Positions 7,789 through 17,670 of a stretch of DNA of 64,000 nucleotides are shown here, piece by piece (position 1 is the stretch's first letter; each line of letters starts with the position of its first letter). Origin of the DNA: CAYGZQ01 sp964354375 [NCBI: uncultured Planctomycetota bacterium] (lineage in GTDB: Bacteria; JAJVIF01; JAPKYR01); assembly GCA_964354375.1 (NCBI GenBank), contig CAYGZQ010000013.1, forward strand, positions 11,984-75,983, in the 5' to 3' direction. The position numbers and the translations under genes are program-made. The notes under the pieces are model-generated. The model was not told the DNA's origin, ran no database searches, and worked only from the letters and a program-made list of their open reading frames with translations.

Positions 7789-10341
7789 ATGAACAGGAAC
7801 GCTCTCATCGCATTGGCACTTTTCGTGCTCGGAGGACTTTGTACGGGGTGCAGCGGAGCGGGAAATCCGATCGTGGCGGGACAGGATGTGTCGCTCCAGA
7901 CGAGCGGGACGGTCGACTCGAACCGTGTCCTGTGGGGCATGTGGCAATGCAGCGTGGACCCCGCGTCGGGACGGATCGAGGTGGTCCCGCTCAGGGGCGC
8001 CATGTTCACTGCGAACGTCAACAACCTTCTCGAAGGCAAGCCGGGAAACCTCCTTATCCAGAACATGGATACAACCAACTTCTTCACCGAGGGTCGCCTC
8101 GACTGCACGGTCATGCTGAAGCATCCGTTTCCCGGCCTGGACATGTATAACGGGTTCGATGTCTGGGGCGTGTTCATGCATAACGGGTCGGCCACGCTGA
8201 AATACGATGACCTGGTCTACAGCGATGGGAGCGGCCCCGACGAGGGAATGCTGCTGAACCCGGACGGCTACACGCGGTGGTTCAACCACAGCGAGTTCGA
8301 CGGGAACGGGTCGCCGATCCTGGAATACTGGCCGGGAAAGCTCTCGAATCTGCCCGCGCCCACCGCGACTCTGAACGCATACAAGGTGTTCGCTGACGGG
8401 CTTGGTGTTGAGGACGACTATTACGAGTGGGTCACGACCAGCGGGAACGCCGACGATCGCGGCGTGTTCAGTGCCGGGATCGCGAACTCGCGAAGATATC
8501 AGCTCAAGTTCCCCATCATTGGGGGAGTTCCGGAAGCCAGCTTCCAGTACGCTGTAATCGCGACATGGGAGCCGGGCGATCCGACGCTGACCGGCAACCC
8601 GACGACATATGACCCGGGCGATTTTCCCCCGAACGCCAACTGCGAAGAGCCGTTCTGCCTTCATGTGACGACGGATGACAGCGATCTTTACAACGACGGT
8701 GCGGGATCCGCGGGCGGGTCTTTCAAGGCGAATGTCGAGGTGTTCGACTGGCAAGGCGGGATCGCGGCGGGCAATGGGGTTCCGAACGAAGTCAACCGGA
8801 TGGTGGTCGAGGGCGATTTCGTGCCGGGAGGAACCTACGAGTTCAGCCAGGCTGAGCTGGCGACGGTGGCGATTCCTGCGACAGAAAACTCGTCCGTGTT
8901 CCAGGTTGAGATCGCGGACTGTCAGCCCCAGGCCTCCGGCGTCGCGGACTTCTGGGTGATAGTGGAAGCTGCGGGGGCCAACGGGGAGACGTACGGGCAG
9001 GGCTTCCCGACGAAATACCCTGACGCGCCACGGGCAAGCTTCACTCCCGGCACGGTGGACGTCTCAGACATCGCGCCCTGGCCGGATGTCATCTATGTCG
9101 ACGATTCCAACACGACGGGAGTCGAGGACGGGACACACACTCATCCCTACAATACGATCCAGGAAGGGATAGACAACAATCCCGACCTGAAGGAAGTGTG
9201 GGTCGACGATTCCGGTGCGATATATGCCGAGAATGTCCAGATGAAGGACAACACCATTCTGAAATCCACAAACTGGGATGATTCCGACGGCACGGGTCGC
9301 ACGAAAATTCAGGGGCCCAGCGGTACGGCCATACACACCCTGGAATTCAACAACGTGTCCGGCGCTACGCTTCAGGGATTCGAGATCATGCCCTTCAATT
9401 TCATCGCTTCCTTCAGCGCAATGGACATACTCCTGGTCACCAACGGCTCGGGAAACACTATCAAGGACTGCCTGTTCAAGGGAGCGATGCCCGACTCCGC
9501 CACCATTTATGTCCTTAACGTCCGAGGCGTAACGGCAACCGGCTCAAGCGATCTGACTGTTCAGAACTGCCGCTTCGATGGTCTTGACCGAGGAGCCAAT
9601 ATGCGGTCAATGAGCAGCTGGAACATAGTCCGGGCCACTAATTGTCCGGGCATGGACATCGTAAACAACATCTTCACGAACATAAGATCGACGGCTGACA
9701 CATGGGGCAAGAGCGGTTACATCACCTATATGGATACGTGTAGTGACCTGGTTCTGAAGAATAACCTTATTCATGACATAAAGCCTATCGCCACCGGCAA
9801 TTCGAATCTTCACGAGGGCTTTCGACTCACAAACTGCACGAATCCCACCCTGGTGAACAACACGGTCGATTCATTCGATGTCACCCAGGGTTTCATGATT
9901 CAACAGGTGTTTGCCTACAGAATCGAGAATTGCACCGGCGTGACGTTCAAGAACAATATCGCGACGCGGATCTACTGCAACGGCTTTCCGCCTCCGCTGG
10001 CCAGAGGACTCCTCGCGGTCAACAGCACATTTACAGTCTACTACTGCGACATGTGGGATATCGGCCCGGGGGGCAACGGCCAGAACTACTACTGGTCCGG
10101 TGGCGTCCTGACGATCGATCCATCGTGCATCTCGGCGGATCCGCAGTACATCGATGCCGATAATGAGGACTTCGACCTCCAATCGGGCTCTCCCGCTCAG
10201 CAGGGCGACCCGACCATCGTTGACTGGGACGATACCGGGACACCGTCCGGCGATCCCGACAATACCGACACAAACAAGCGTAGCCGAATGGGCTCCTGCG
10301 GCGGTCCGGACGGGCAGTATATCGGTCTGCTCACTCCCTGA
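7789..10341 (+). CDS. GFDV-family lipoprotein 3 with C-terminal parallel beta-helix
   Basis: Encodes 850 residues; lipobox Gly-Leu-Cys-Thr-Gly before Cys21. GFDV domain about residues 47-322: LWGMWQC, LKHPFPG, YNGFDVWG, NPDGYTRWFN, WPGKLSNLP, YAVIATWEPG and VFDWQGG. From residue ~434 a beta-helix begins with a DUF1565-like entry (VIYVDDSN, then HPYNTIQEGI) and carries repeated KNNLIHDI and VNNTVDSF turns. It ends in an RSRMGSCGGP motif matching the end of lipoprotein 2. Its GFDV domain is far closer to that of the gene at 14151 (both carry NSRRYQL and FPIIGG) than to its neighbour, while its tail matches the neighbour, which argues for module exchange. It converges on the glycosyltransferase gene, 34 bases away, with no obvious terminator between. 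Confidence 0.85.
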   Translation: MNRNALIALALFVLGGLCTGCSGAGNPIVAGQDVSLQTSGTVDSNRVLWGMWQCSVDPASGRIEVVPLRGAMFTANVNNLLEGKPGNLLIQNMDTTNFFTEGRLDCTVMLKHPFPGLDMYNGFDVWGVFMHNGSATLKYDDLVYSDGSGPDEGMLLNPDGYTRWFNHSEFDGNGSPILEYWPGKLSNLPAPTATLNAYKVFADGLGVEDDYYEWVTTSGNADDRGVFSAGIANSRRYQLKFPIIGGVPEASFQYAVIATWEPGDPTLTGNPTTYDPGDFPPNANCEEPFCLHVTTDDSDLYNDGAGSAGGSFKANVEVFDWQGGIAAGNGVPNEVNRMVVEGDFVPGGTYEFSQAELATVAIPATENSSVFQVEIADCQPQASGVADFWVIVEAAGANGETYGQGFPTKYPDAPRASFTPGTVDVSDIAPWPDVIYVDDSNTTGVEDGTHTHPYNTIQEGIDNNPDLKEVWVDDSGAIYAENVQMKDNTILKSTNWDDSDGTGRTKIQGPSGTAIHTLEFNNVSGATLQGFEIMPFNFIASFSAMDILLVTNGSGNTIKDCLFKGAMPDSATIYVLNVRGVTATGSSDLTVQNCRFDGLDRGANMRSMSSWNIVRATNCPGMDIVNNIFTNIRSTADTWGKSGYITYMDTCSDLVLKNNLIHDIKPIATGNSNLHEGFRLTNCTNPTLVNNTVDSFDVTQGFMIQQVFAYRIENCTGVTFKNNIATRIYCNGFPPPLARGLLAVNSTFTVYYCDMWDIGPGGNGQNYYWSGGVLTIDPSCISADPQYIDADNEDFDLQSGSPAQQGDPTIVDWDDTGTPSGDPDNTDTNKRSRMGSCGGPDGQYIGLLTP

Positions 10342-10375
10342 CCGGGCGACGCGGAAGCACCTGCATTCCGCCGGA

Positions 10376-12472
10376 CTATTCGCTGTCTTCCCGATCGGTT
10401 CTCATCTCGAACAGCTCCCACTGATCCGTTCCCGCCACCTGCGAGACATCATCCATCGATGACAATCGAGACTCAAAATCTATGATTCCTTGAAGCACGG
10501 GCGACCTGAATCGTCTCAGATCCACTTTCCAGAACCTTTCACCGTTGATATCGACTCGCTCGCCGCCGGTCGCGTAGATAAGGTTTCTCGCCCTGCCGGC
10601 GCGAACCCCCCTTTCCTCGGAAATTGCAGACAGCTCATCCTCAGGAATAACTGAGATCCCAAAGGGATCGACCTGCCTCTCGAGGCACCAGCCAAGCACT
10701 ATGCTCGCATGATGCTGCGCGGTGGGAACCAGGAGCAAGCCGAATTTCATTTCGGACAAGCGCGACACGATTTCCGCGACATCGTCCGACTGCTCAAAGA
10801 CCTCAAACGGCGGAAACTCCCATGGGGCTTCGAGACGGTAGGTCCTCAGTCCGAACATGCATATCTTCCCTTGTTCGTTCCCAAGTTCATTTGCCTTGTT
10901 GAAGACGCCGGAGCTTGGAAAGACGCTCTCGTTGTATTCATTGCGGGATACCCGTCCGGCAAGGAATGGAACATCCGCCTTGAGATCGCGACCGAGAAGG
11001 ACGAACTGCGAAAGCAGTTGCAGCGCCACGACGGCGAAGATTATCCACCTTGCGATTCCCTCCCATCCGGCCTTCCCCGGCTTCACGAATCCGAACAGGA
11101 AAGTGACGACCAGCCACAGTGCAAGGATCGTGAAGGGCAGGAAATACCGGGCCTGCTTGCTCATGGTGAAGAAGGCATATGTAAAAAACACCGCGCACCA
11201 GACGACCGCGATTCTCTCGAGTCTCTTTCGAAACAGAAAAACAGCGGCCACGGGCGCCAGCGGCGTCAGCCAGCTCGAGTAAGGCAAGGGCGCCATCAGG
11301 AACGGCGCCGATTCGACGGGATTGGAGAACGCGAGGATGAACGGGTAGAGGAGAAAATTGCGCAATGTGACCCGGACTCCCCAGCCGGCCCACGTATTGA
11401 CGTCATCGGCGAGCCATATTTGCGGGCTGCCCAGCACGCCCCGAAAAAACGGATATAAAGGGTTCCCGGTTTCGATCAGGTTCCTCAGGTACCAGGGCGC
11501 GGCGACGAGAAGAAACGCCGCAAGGCCGGGAATAACCCGGGGCAACAGCCATGACCTCGATTTCCGATTCAGAACAAGCAGGACGATATGCACCGCGATC
11601 AGAAGGGCTGGAAACAGCGAGGAATACTTCGACGCAACGGCGGTCCCGAGGAAAACCGCTGCGAGAAGCATATCCGATTGGCCGCCCGAATCCCCCTTCT
11701 CGACTTGCCCGAACCAGGTGAACATCGCAGCGACCGAGAACAGTGCAACTCCCATATCGATGAGGCCTGAATAGGCCAGCATTTTCCACATGTGTATTCC
11801 ACAGACCACCGCAGCCGTGTGCCATCCGATCGATTTCTTTCCCCTCGAGGCGCCGAAATCAATCACCCAGCCGACAAGAAGCAGCTGCAGGAACCAGTGA
11901 CATACATTGCCTGCCTCCGGTCCGCTTTCACCGCCGATCTTGAAGGCCGGAAGAAGCATCATCTCAATGGCCTGAGGGTAATAGCTGTAGCCGTTCTGAT
12001 TGATTGTCCCGATGTGCCCGAGGCCGAGATAATGCCGCATGAAAAGGTAATGGGCGCCCTCGCAGTCGGGGTTGTAGCACGGCGCGGTCGCGGCGACCAG
12101 CATGCCGATTTCGTAAGTGACAATCAGCGCGATGAGCACGCGCGATTGGATGTCGGTGGCCTCCCAGTCGCTCCACCTCACGGGTTTGGCGGAACGATGT
12201 TCAGGCTTCCGCGCGCATGACCAGGCGGTGAGAATCAGCAGAAGGCAGGTCAGGGCGGTTAATGGAAGAATGAAATCGAGGAGTCCCAGAAACCCCACCA
12301 TTGTGAAAATCAGCGAATGCCCGGCAAGCGACAATGTAGCGCCCCGGAGCAAGTCCCCGGGCCGCGGGTCGCGCCACTTGATTACCCGGACATAGAATAG
12401 TGCGCCCGCAAAAGCGATCGGGAAAAATCCAATCAGAAAACTCAACAACGGTATGCCGATATTGGCAAGCAT
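10376..12472 (-). CDS. Multi-spanning GT-C type membrane glycosyltransferase
   Basis: Encodes 698 residues. The first ~450 residues hold about eleven hydrophobic helices, followed by a soluble domain of about 230 residues. The first outer loop carries acidic residues (CYNPDCEGAHY) where GT-C enzymes place the catalytic Asp, and the motif PWYLRNLIETGNPLYPF is typical of bacterial lipid-linked-sugar glycosyltransferases related to GT39/ArnT. These enzymes use polyprenyl-phosphate sugars to decorate lipids, glycans or proteins at the outer face of the inner membrane. The acceptor cannot be told. It stands alone, between lipoprotein 3 and a pseudogene. Confidence 0.72.
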   Translation of the reverse strand: MLANIGIPLLSFLIGFFPIAFAGALFYVRVIKWRDPRPGDLLRGATLSLAGHSLIFTMVGFLGLLDFILPLTALTCLLLILTAWSCARKPEHRSAKPVRWSDWEATDIQSRVLIALIVTYEIGMLVAATAPCYNPDCEGAHYLFMRHYLGLGHIGTINQNGYSYYPQAIEMMLLPAFKIGGESGPEAGNVCHWFLQLLLVGWVIDFGASRGKKSIGWHTAAVVCGIHMWKMLAYSGLIDMGVALFSVAAMFTWFGQVEKGDSGGQSDMLLAAVFLGTAVASKYSSLFPALLIAVHIVLLVLNRKSRSWLLPRVIPGLAAFLLVAAPWYLRNLIETGNPLYPFFRGVLGSPQIWLADDVNTWAGWGVRVTLRNFLLYPFILAFSNPVESAPFLMAPLPYSSWLTPLAPVAAVFLFRKRLERIAVVWCAVFFTYAFFTMSKQARYFLPFTILALWLVVTFLFGFVKPGKAGWEGIARWIIFAVVALQLLSQFVLLGRDLKADVPFLAGRVSRNEYNESVFPSSGVFNKANELGNEQGKICMFGLRTYRLEAPWEFPPFEVFEQSDDVAEIVSRLSEMKFGLLLVPTAQHHASIVLGWCLERQVDPFGISVIPEDELSAISEERGVRAGRARNLIYATGGERVDINGERFWKVDLRRFRSPVLQGIIDFESRLSSMDDVSQVAGTDQWELFEMRTDREDSE

Positions 12473-12764
12473 GATCTACGTATTCCGCTCCTCTCCGGAA
12501 TCGCTGCTTGCCTCCGACAATACGCCCTTCATCTATCCTGCCATATTCCGGCGACTTTCTCCACATCATGACGGTTGGCGAGCCGGGGTCGACTCGGTCG
12601 CTTGAAGGCATAATTGACCATGTAATATCCGCGCTTACCTCCCCGGTCCGGGGGGCAATTGTTATCCGATTATGGTAACCTATTACAAGGTCACAGGGGG
12701 TGACCGGACAGAATCGGGATCGACAATTGAGCGACAAGCACGGTACGCCAGAATAGGAGAAACC

Positions 12765-13027
12765 ATGAAGCTGAATGCTCTCTACATCATGGCAGGTCTG
12801 GTTTCCGCATTGACGGGGAGATTCAGTACAGACAATCCGCTGACGGCTCGTCCTGGTCGGAAATCGAGACCGTCAATCCGTCCGGAGAAGACCTGCCGCC
12901 GGGTACCGACGATTTCACTCCGAAGATGCTGGTGACGTCCGACAGTGTCATGCACGTGGCCTGGATCAGGCATGATTCCAGTGACAAATACGGAGACCTC
13001 TACCACAGAATGCGCGATCTGTTCTGA
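12765..13027 (+). pseudogene. Decayed exported protein with BNR-like tail
   Basis: ATG 12765 starts a signal-peptide-like stretch (MKLNALYIMAGLVSALTG), after which that frame becomes arginine-rich nonsense and stops near 12935. In another frame, 12818-13027 reads as sensible protein: EIQYRQSADGSSWSEIETV, then FTPKMLVTSDSVMHVAWIRH and a stop. This resembles the BNR/sialidase-like repeats in the gene at 14151 (IEYSRSTDGGLSWS) and in the one at 17756-19987. The simplest reading is an internal deletion that joined the first codons of an exported protein to its last ~70 codons out of frame. Not likely to make a functional product. Confidence 0.6.
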
Positions 13028-13101
13028 TCCTTAACGAGGGAATACCGGTCTGAATTTGACGGGGGATCGCGTGATGAGAGACAGCGGAAGGCAGCCAAAC
13101 C

Positions 13102-13779
13102 ATGACCAGGACTGTAATACTTGCTCTGATCGTAGCCGTCATCGTCGCCGTCTCCGGCTGTAACGATGCTCGTAAGGTCGGAGATACGAAGGACAGCGCG
13201 GGGTCGGGCGGTCAGACAAGAGCCGCGAATTCGCCCGATGTGAATGAGGCGCCGCCGAGAAGGTACGCCGAGCCGATGCCCGTCGACATACTTGCCAGAA
13301 CGGCGGAGTGCGACTGGATCGAGATATCGTACGTGGACACGGATCAGGCTAATCCGGGCCAGGGAATGAACTGCAATTTCATCCTTGAGCCCGGAAACGA
13401 GAACTCGATGAGATGCATCGGATACGACTCCGCAAGCAGGCAGGAGTACTCCGGCGATGTTGTGGACGAGCAGTCGTTCAAAGGGCTCATTGAGTACATG
13501 GCGGACAATCCGGATGTGTTTTTCAACCACTCCGAGTTTGAGGGCGTCGCGCCGGGCGACTATCCGGTCCCGGAAGGCTTCAGTGAATGGGTCTTTCTGC
13601 ATGCGCCGACCAGCCTGGTAGATTCGTCGACTGGTTGGAAGATTGAGTACGTCATCTTGAAGGAGATTACCCCTGGCGAGACGGTCGCGCCCGAGATGCA
13701 GTATGTTTTGGATACACTGAACGAGTGGAAGCAGAGCCTTCTCAGCAATCCGGTTCAGCAGAACTCGACGGTCGACTAG
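13102..13779 (+). CDS. Small predicted lipoprotein, family not recognised
   Basis: Encodes 225 residues. A strongly hydrophobic signal ends Val-Ala-Val-Ser-Gly before Cys20, a good lipobox. After a Ser/Gly-rich linker (residues ~25-50) comes a globular part of about 165 residues, beginning MPVDILARTAECDW with two cysteines at CDW and MNC that could pair outside the cytoplasm. The rest is acidic with no motif I recognise. It does not carry the GFDV domain. A GC-rich hairpin with a short T-run follows 28 bases after the stop, so it is probably a single-gene unit. Confidence 0.7.
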   Translation: MTRTVILALIVAVIVAVSGCNDARKVGDTKDSAGSGGQTRAANSPDVNEAPPRRYAEPMPVDILARTAECDWIEISYVDTDQANPGQGMNCNFILEPGNENSMRCIGYDSASRQEYSGDVVDEQSFKGLIEYMADNPDVFFNHSEFEGVAPGDYPVPEGFSEWVFLHAPTSLVDSSTGWKIEYVILKEITPGETVAPEMQYVLDTLNEWKQSLLSNPVQQNSTVD

Positions 13780-13806
13780 GTCTGCAGATTATTGGAATAC
13801 GAGGCG

Positions 13807-13833
13807 AGCCCGGCGCGAACAGCGCCGGGCTTT
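13807..13833 (+). terminator. Intrinsic terminator after the small lipoprotein
   Basis: A perfect 10-bp stem (AGCCCGGCGC and complement) with a GAACA loop is followed by TTTCCG. The stem is strong and the T-run short. Confidence 0.65.
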
Positions 13834-14008
13834 CCGTTGATTATCCGGTCGCCTTTCCGCACGCGTGCGGTCAACCTGTTGGGCTGTGTCCGGTTATCGG
13901 CTAGAATATGGAATGAATCCGGCAAGGTGGACCAGGCTCAGCAGGCGCAAGCGACAGGACAAGAACATCGTTCCCGATGCATGTCCACCAAGAACCGATG
14001 CGCCGGCT

Positions 14009-14084
14009 GTAGTCATACGCATCCTGCGTATGGTTCTTGATTGGGGTGTCCCTAAGAACTATGCGCCGGAGGCGCATTGCTACT
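14009..14084. repeat. Palindromic repeat family R1, copy B
   Basis: Left half contains ACGCATCCTGCGTATGGTTCTT-type sequence, and the right half AAGAACTATGCGCC then GGAGGCGCATTGCTAC, as inverted arms separated by about 16 bases. A further stray half-site (AAGAACCGATGCGCC) lies at 13990. The right edge abuts TACAAT at 14084-14089, a possible -10 box for the lipoprotein gene at 14151. Confidence 0.7.
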
Positions 14085-14150
14085 ACAATATAGGAGCGAT
14101 TGTCGGGCATCGAATCGAGCGAGTCGGGGGGCGAGCGAAAGGACAGGATC

Positions 14151-16865
14151 ATGAGAAAGTCCATCGTATTTGCGACTACGGTCATAGCTACGATACTGAT
14201 CGGGTTCGGCTGCGCAGGGAGTGGGAATCCCGTAGCCGTCGGCGAATCGTTATCGCAAGCCGGTCTTGCAGCGGAGACGACGCCCTCCGGTCGAATGCTG
14301 TGGGGACTGTGGCGATGCATCATGGAGCCAGGGAGCGACCGGATCGATGTGGTCGAGGCCAGAACGTGCAACCTCACGATGAACGTCAATGTCCTGCTCA
14401 ACGCGAAACCCGGAAGTCTGCAGATAGGAGAACTGGACGCGACGCACTTCCTCAGCGAAGGTCGTTTGGACTGCACGGTGACTCTGACGCATCCGCTTGG
14501 CGGACAGGACCGTTTCAGCGGGTTCGATGTATGGGGCGCATTTCTTCACAACGGCGCGTCGGCGCTCAACTACCAGGGACTGACTTATCCGGGCGGGCCC
14601 GTCGGTGGGACCAACGAGGCGATGCTTCTGAACGCGGACGGATACACCAGATGGTTCAATCAGCCGGAGTTTGACGGGGACGGTCCGGACCTCTTCGAGT
14701 TTTTCCCGGGGAAGCCCTCCAACCTTCCCATGCCGACCGCGGAGCTGAACGGGTACAGGATATTCGCGGACGGTCTTGGCGCCGAGGTCGACTATCATGA
14801 CTGGATAAGCTCGCCCGTGTACCCCGGCAATCGTGGAATCTTCCGCTCGGGCGCGTCGAACTCGCGACGGTATCAGCTTGACTTCCCGATCATCGGCGGG
14901 AGCCCCAAGGTGGATTTCCAGTTCGCCATGGTGGCGTCATGGGCCAAGGGGGATCCCACTCTGACCGGGAATCCGAAGCTGTACGAGCCGTGGGACTTCC
15001 CTCCGGAGGCGAACGTTGACGAGCCGTTTTTCGTTGATACGTCAACGGTTGCGAGCACGCTCTTCTATGACGATTCGGGGGGCACGCCTGTCGCAGGCGG
15101 CAATTTCTCTGCGGAAGTGGAGGTCTTCGATTGGCAGGGCGGGATAGTGGCGCATCTCGGGGTCCCGAACGAGATCGAACGCCTGGTTATCGAGGGAGAT
15201 TTCCTGCCGGACGGCTCGGTGGAGTACGGGCAATCTGAGCTGGGCGCGATTGCCTCGGAGGGGACGTCCAATTCATCGGTCTTCGCGATCGAGATTGTCG
15301 ACTGCTCACCGGTTTCGAGCGGTGATGCTGAGTTCTGGGTCATTGCGGAAAGCGCCGGAGAGAACGGCTCAAGCTACGATCAGGGGTTCGGGTCGGCGTA
15401 TCCAGCGGGGCCAAGGCGCGCCGCATTCTATCGCGGTTCGGTGACAGTGTCGCCCCAAGCTCCGTTTGTGAACACGCCCCCTGAGATTTCAGGGATCGAG
15501 GACGATATCGCTGGCCCGGGTGCGTACAAGAATCCCGTCTCGACCGACGACAAATCGGTGACATACTCGGTCATCTTCACTGACCCCGACGTCGGCCAGG
15601 ATCATTCGATCACATGGTGGATAACGGCCGACGGCGCCGCGCCGGGTCCGGGAGATGTCGTTGCGATGCCGATCGACTGGTCGACATACGCGGTCGGTGA
15701 ATTCGACATTTACGTCGAGGTAGATGACGGCTACGATGCGGCACTGGGAGGGCCCTTCGACATCACGCTCGAGGAAGGAACTGCGCCCGAGTGGGGGGAC
15801 CCGGTCAATATAGACTATTCGTCCGAAATGCCGAGGGCGGTCGTGAACGCCGCCGGCGAGATCGTGTTGATTTACTACAGAAATGACGACAGCGTAATGT
15901 ACGCGGTGAATGACGGCACCTGGCATACGCCCGAGCTGGCCCGCAAGTTTGATCCGATCCCGGGTTTCATGCACATAGTCGCAGCCGATCCGTCGGAAGG
16001 GGTTCACACCGTTTATGCCGGCCTGGAAGGGACGGCGGAGGAAGCGGCGGAAGACTGTCACGCGCTGAGATGGCAGGGCGCGGCGGGTGAGTGGGACTAC
16101 ATGTCATGCCACACCACATCGGACCTTCCAAGCATCTTCGTTCCTGACGACGACGGAACTTTCACCCATGTGTTCACCACCACGACCCTGAACTCGGTGA
16201 CTCGTTTCGAGTCCTGGGCTGGCCCGCCGGGAGGCGTCATGACCGTGCCCGGAGACGAGGAATGCACCTACTCGTGCGCGGGTTTTGCGGAAAGAGACTC
16301 CGACTATCACGTGCTTGCGTTCGGCTGCTTCGATTCCGTGCTTGGGGTGTACAGGGTGAAGGTGCTCGGGGTGCCCAAGTCGGACGACATCCCCATGGGA
16401 TTTGTCATACCGATCGCGAACTCGGGCGATTCCATAGCTACTCCCGGACTGTGCATGGACACGCTCGGAGTGCTGCACGCGGCATGGAAAGTGAATGACG
16501 CCGGAGCGGGAAGAATCGAGTACTCGAGATCGACCGACGGCGGGCTGAGCTGGAGCGCGCCCGTGACCGTGTTCACCACCGACTACGAGACGAGTCTTCT
16601 GGGCTCTTACATAGGAATCGATTCGGATCAGAATGATCGTGTTTACATCACATATGCCCTCGAACCTTACGTGTACATGGTGTACTCGGATGACGGGGTC
16701 GACTGGAGCGAGCCGTCGAGCCCGTACGAGGGTCCCCTGCCGCTGGGATATCATTGGACGGAGCCGTACCCTGTCGTTACCCTCGACGGGACTCTTTACG
16801 TGTTCTACGCTGTGAAAAACGAAGGCTTCAACGTCAGCTCGGTCAACGTGGTTACGTGCAAGTGA
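14151..16865 (+). CDS. GFDV-family lipoprotein 4 with cadherin-like and BNR-like tail
   Basis: Encodes 904 residues; lipobox Ile-Gly-Phe-Gly before Cys21, followed by AGSGNPVAVG. GFDV domain about residues 50-330: LWGLWRC, TLTHPLGG, FSGFDVWG, NADGYTRWFN, FFPGKPSNLP, MVASWAKG and VFDWQGG. Residues ~440-540 resemble a PKD/cadherin domain (VIFTDPDVGQDHSITWW). The C-terminal third is a BNR/sialidase-like propeller with the repeat IEYSRSTDGGLSWSAPV; no sialidase catalytic arginine triad can be assigned by eye. ATG 14151 is chosen because the signal peptide starts there and AAAGGA precedes it. Sister of the gene at 7789 by near-identical motif strings such as GDPTLTGNP. Confidence 0.85.
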   Translation: MRKSIVFATTVIATILIGFGCAGSGNPVAVGESLSQAGLAAETTPSGRMLWGLWRCIMEPGSDRIDVVEARTCNLTMNVNVLLNAKPGSLQIGELDATHFLSEGRLDCTVTLTHPLGGQDRFSGFDVWGAFLHNGASALNYQGLTYPGGPVGGTNEAMLLNADGYTRWFNQPEFDGDGPDLFEFFPGKPSNLPMPTAELNGYRIFADGLGAEVDYHDWISSPVYPGNRGIFRSGASNSRRYQLDFPIIGGSPKVDFQFAMVASWAKGDPTLTGNPKLYEPWDFPPEANVDEPFFVDTSTVASTLFYDDSGGTPVAGGNFSAEVEVFDWQGGIVAHLGVPNEIERLVIEGDFLPDGSVEYGQSELGAIASEGTSNSSVFAIEIVDCSPVSSGDAEFWVIAESAGENGSSYDQGFGSAYPAGPRRAAFYRGSVTVSPQAPFVNTPPEISGIEDDIAGPGAYKNPVSTDDKSVTYSVIFTDPDVGQDHSITWWITADGAAPGPGDVVAMPIDWSTYAVGEFDIYVEVDDGYDAALGGPFDITLEEGTAPEWGDPVNIDYSSEMPRAVVNAAGEIVLIYYRNDDSVMYAVNDGTWHTPELARKFDPIPGFMHIVAADPSEGVHTVYAGLEGTAEEAAEDCHALRWQGAAGEWDYMSCHTTSDLPSIFVPDDDGTFTHVFTTTTLNSVTRFESWAGPPGGVMTVPGDEECTYSCAGFAERDSDYHVLAFGCFDSVLGVYRVKVLGVPKSDDIPMGFVIPIANSGDSIATPGLCMDTLGVLHAAWKVNDAGAGRIEYSRSTDGGLSWSAPVTVFTTDYETSLLGSYIGIDSDQNDRVYITYALEPYVYMVYSDDGVDWSEPSSPYEGPLPLGYHWTEPYPVVTLDGTLYVFYAVKNEGFNVSSVNVVTCK

Positions 16866-16913
16866 GACCCCGCCACTCCAGGGATTTTTCCCGTATAGGA
16901 TCGTGCCGGGCAA

Positions 16914-16922
16914 TGGTATACT
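16914..16922 (+). promoter_or_regulatory. Extended -10 promoter element for the methyltransferase
   Basis: TGGTATACT, the same nine bases as at 680-688, lies 32 bases before ATG 16954. Confidence 0.45.
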
Positions 16923-16953
16923 TCGTCAATCATTGCGGACGGCGGAGGGGAAA

Positions 16954-17670
16954 ATGCGCTGGGAGACCTGCGAGCCCGATATCAGAGAGAGAATGTCCCG
17001 TAGACCGGGGGGAGAGTATGTGGCTGACGCGCTCCTGGAGGCGCTCGAGCTGGCGGAGGGCCTCAAGGTTCTGGACCTGAGCGGCGGGGACGGCGTGTTG
17101 TCGGCGCTTATGGCGAAGGAGTACGGAGTTGACGTGACATGCGTGGCCGAGGACGCGTCGAGTGAAGCCGAGTCGGAGGCGAGTGCGAAGAAGCTCGGAG
17201 TTGCGGATCGAGTGAGGGTCATTCCCGGCAAGCCGTGGTCGCTCGCGGTAAGGAGCGAGGAGTTCGCGAGGGTCCTATGTCTTGGGAACCCGGTTCTCCC
17301 CAACGCATCGCCGGAAGCGGCGAAAGAACTCTACCGGGTGCTGGGGTCGGACGGGACGTTGGGGTTCGCAGGGCCGGTGTCGCTGGGGAACACGACCCCG
17401 GACTACATGAGGGTTGCTATGGCCGGCTTTGAGGGGAAGGCTTTGAAGACGCCCGCGTACACGGCGCTGATGTTTTCCCGGGAAGGGTTTCACATCGCGA
17501 AAGCGGAGTACCTGGGCGGGGCATGGGACCACTGGCTCAGGTGGCTCGATGCGCCTGCGGATTCGATCCCGGAAAAATTGAGGGAAGGCATAATAGAGGA
17601 CGGGGGTCGGTGGCTGTCGATGGGACTGATCGTCCTCAAGAAACCCCCCAAGCCCCGATGGGCACTGTAG
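16954..17670 (+). CDS. Class I SAM-dependent methyltransferase-like protein
   Basis: Encodes 238 cytoplasmic residues. The motif I loop VLDLSGGDGVLSALM (about residues 38-52) is the glycine-rich S-adenosylmethionine site of Rossmann-fold methyltransferases. VDVTCVAEDAS follows where the ribose-binding acidic residue is expected, and the region ELYRVLGSDGTLGFAG corresponds to the conserved post-motif III strand of the UbiE/Methyltransf_11 type. Substrate unknown. ATG 16954 has GGAGGGG just upstream. The 3' end runs into a palindromic repeat that supplies the stop codon. The gene is alone between lipoprotein genes. Confidence 0.75.
   Translation: MRWETCEPDIRERMSRRPGGEYVADALLEALELAEGLKVLDLSGGDGVLSALMAKEYGVDVTCVAEDASSEAESEASAKKLGVADRVRVIPGKPWSLAVRSEEFARVLCLGNPVLPNASPEAAKELYRVLGSDGTLGFAGPVSLGNTTPDYMRVAMAGFEGKALKTPAYTALMFSREGFHIAKAEYLGGAWDHWLRWLDAPADSIPEKLREGIIEDGGRWLSMGLIVLKKPPKPRWAL

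Noticed and set aside
10342-10375. Expected two-way terminator between convergent genes
   Set aside because: No stem with a T-run could be found in or near this short gap.
12473-12764. Possible small gene between the glycosyltransferase and the pseudogene
   Set aside because: No frame with a credible start or composition; only a weak GGTCAC/GTGACC hairpin near 12689-12705.
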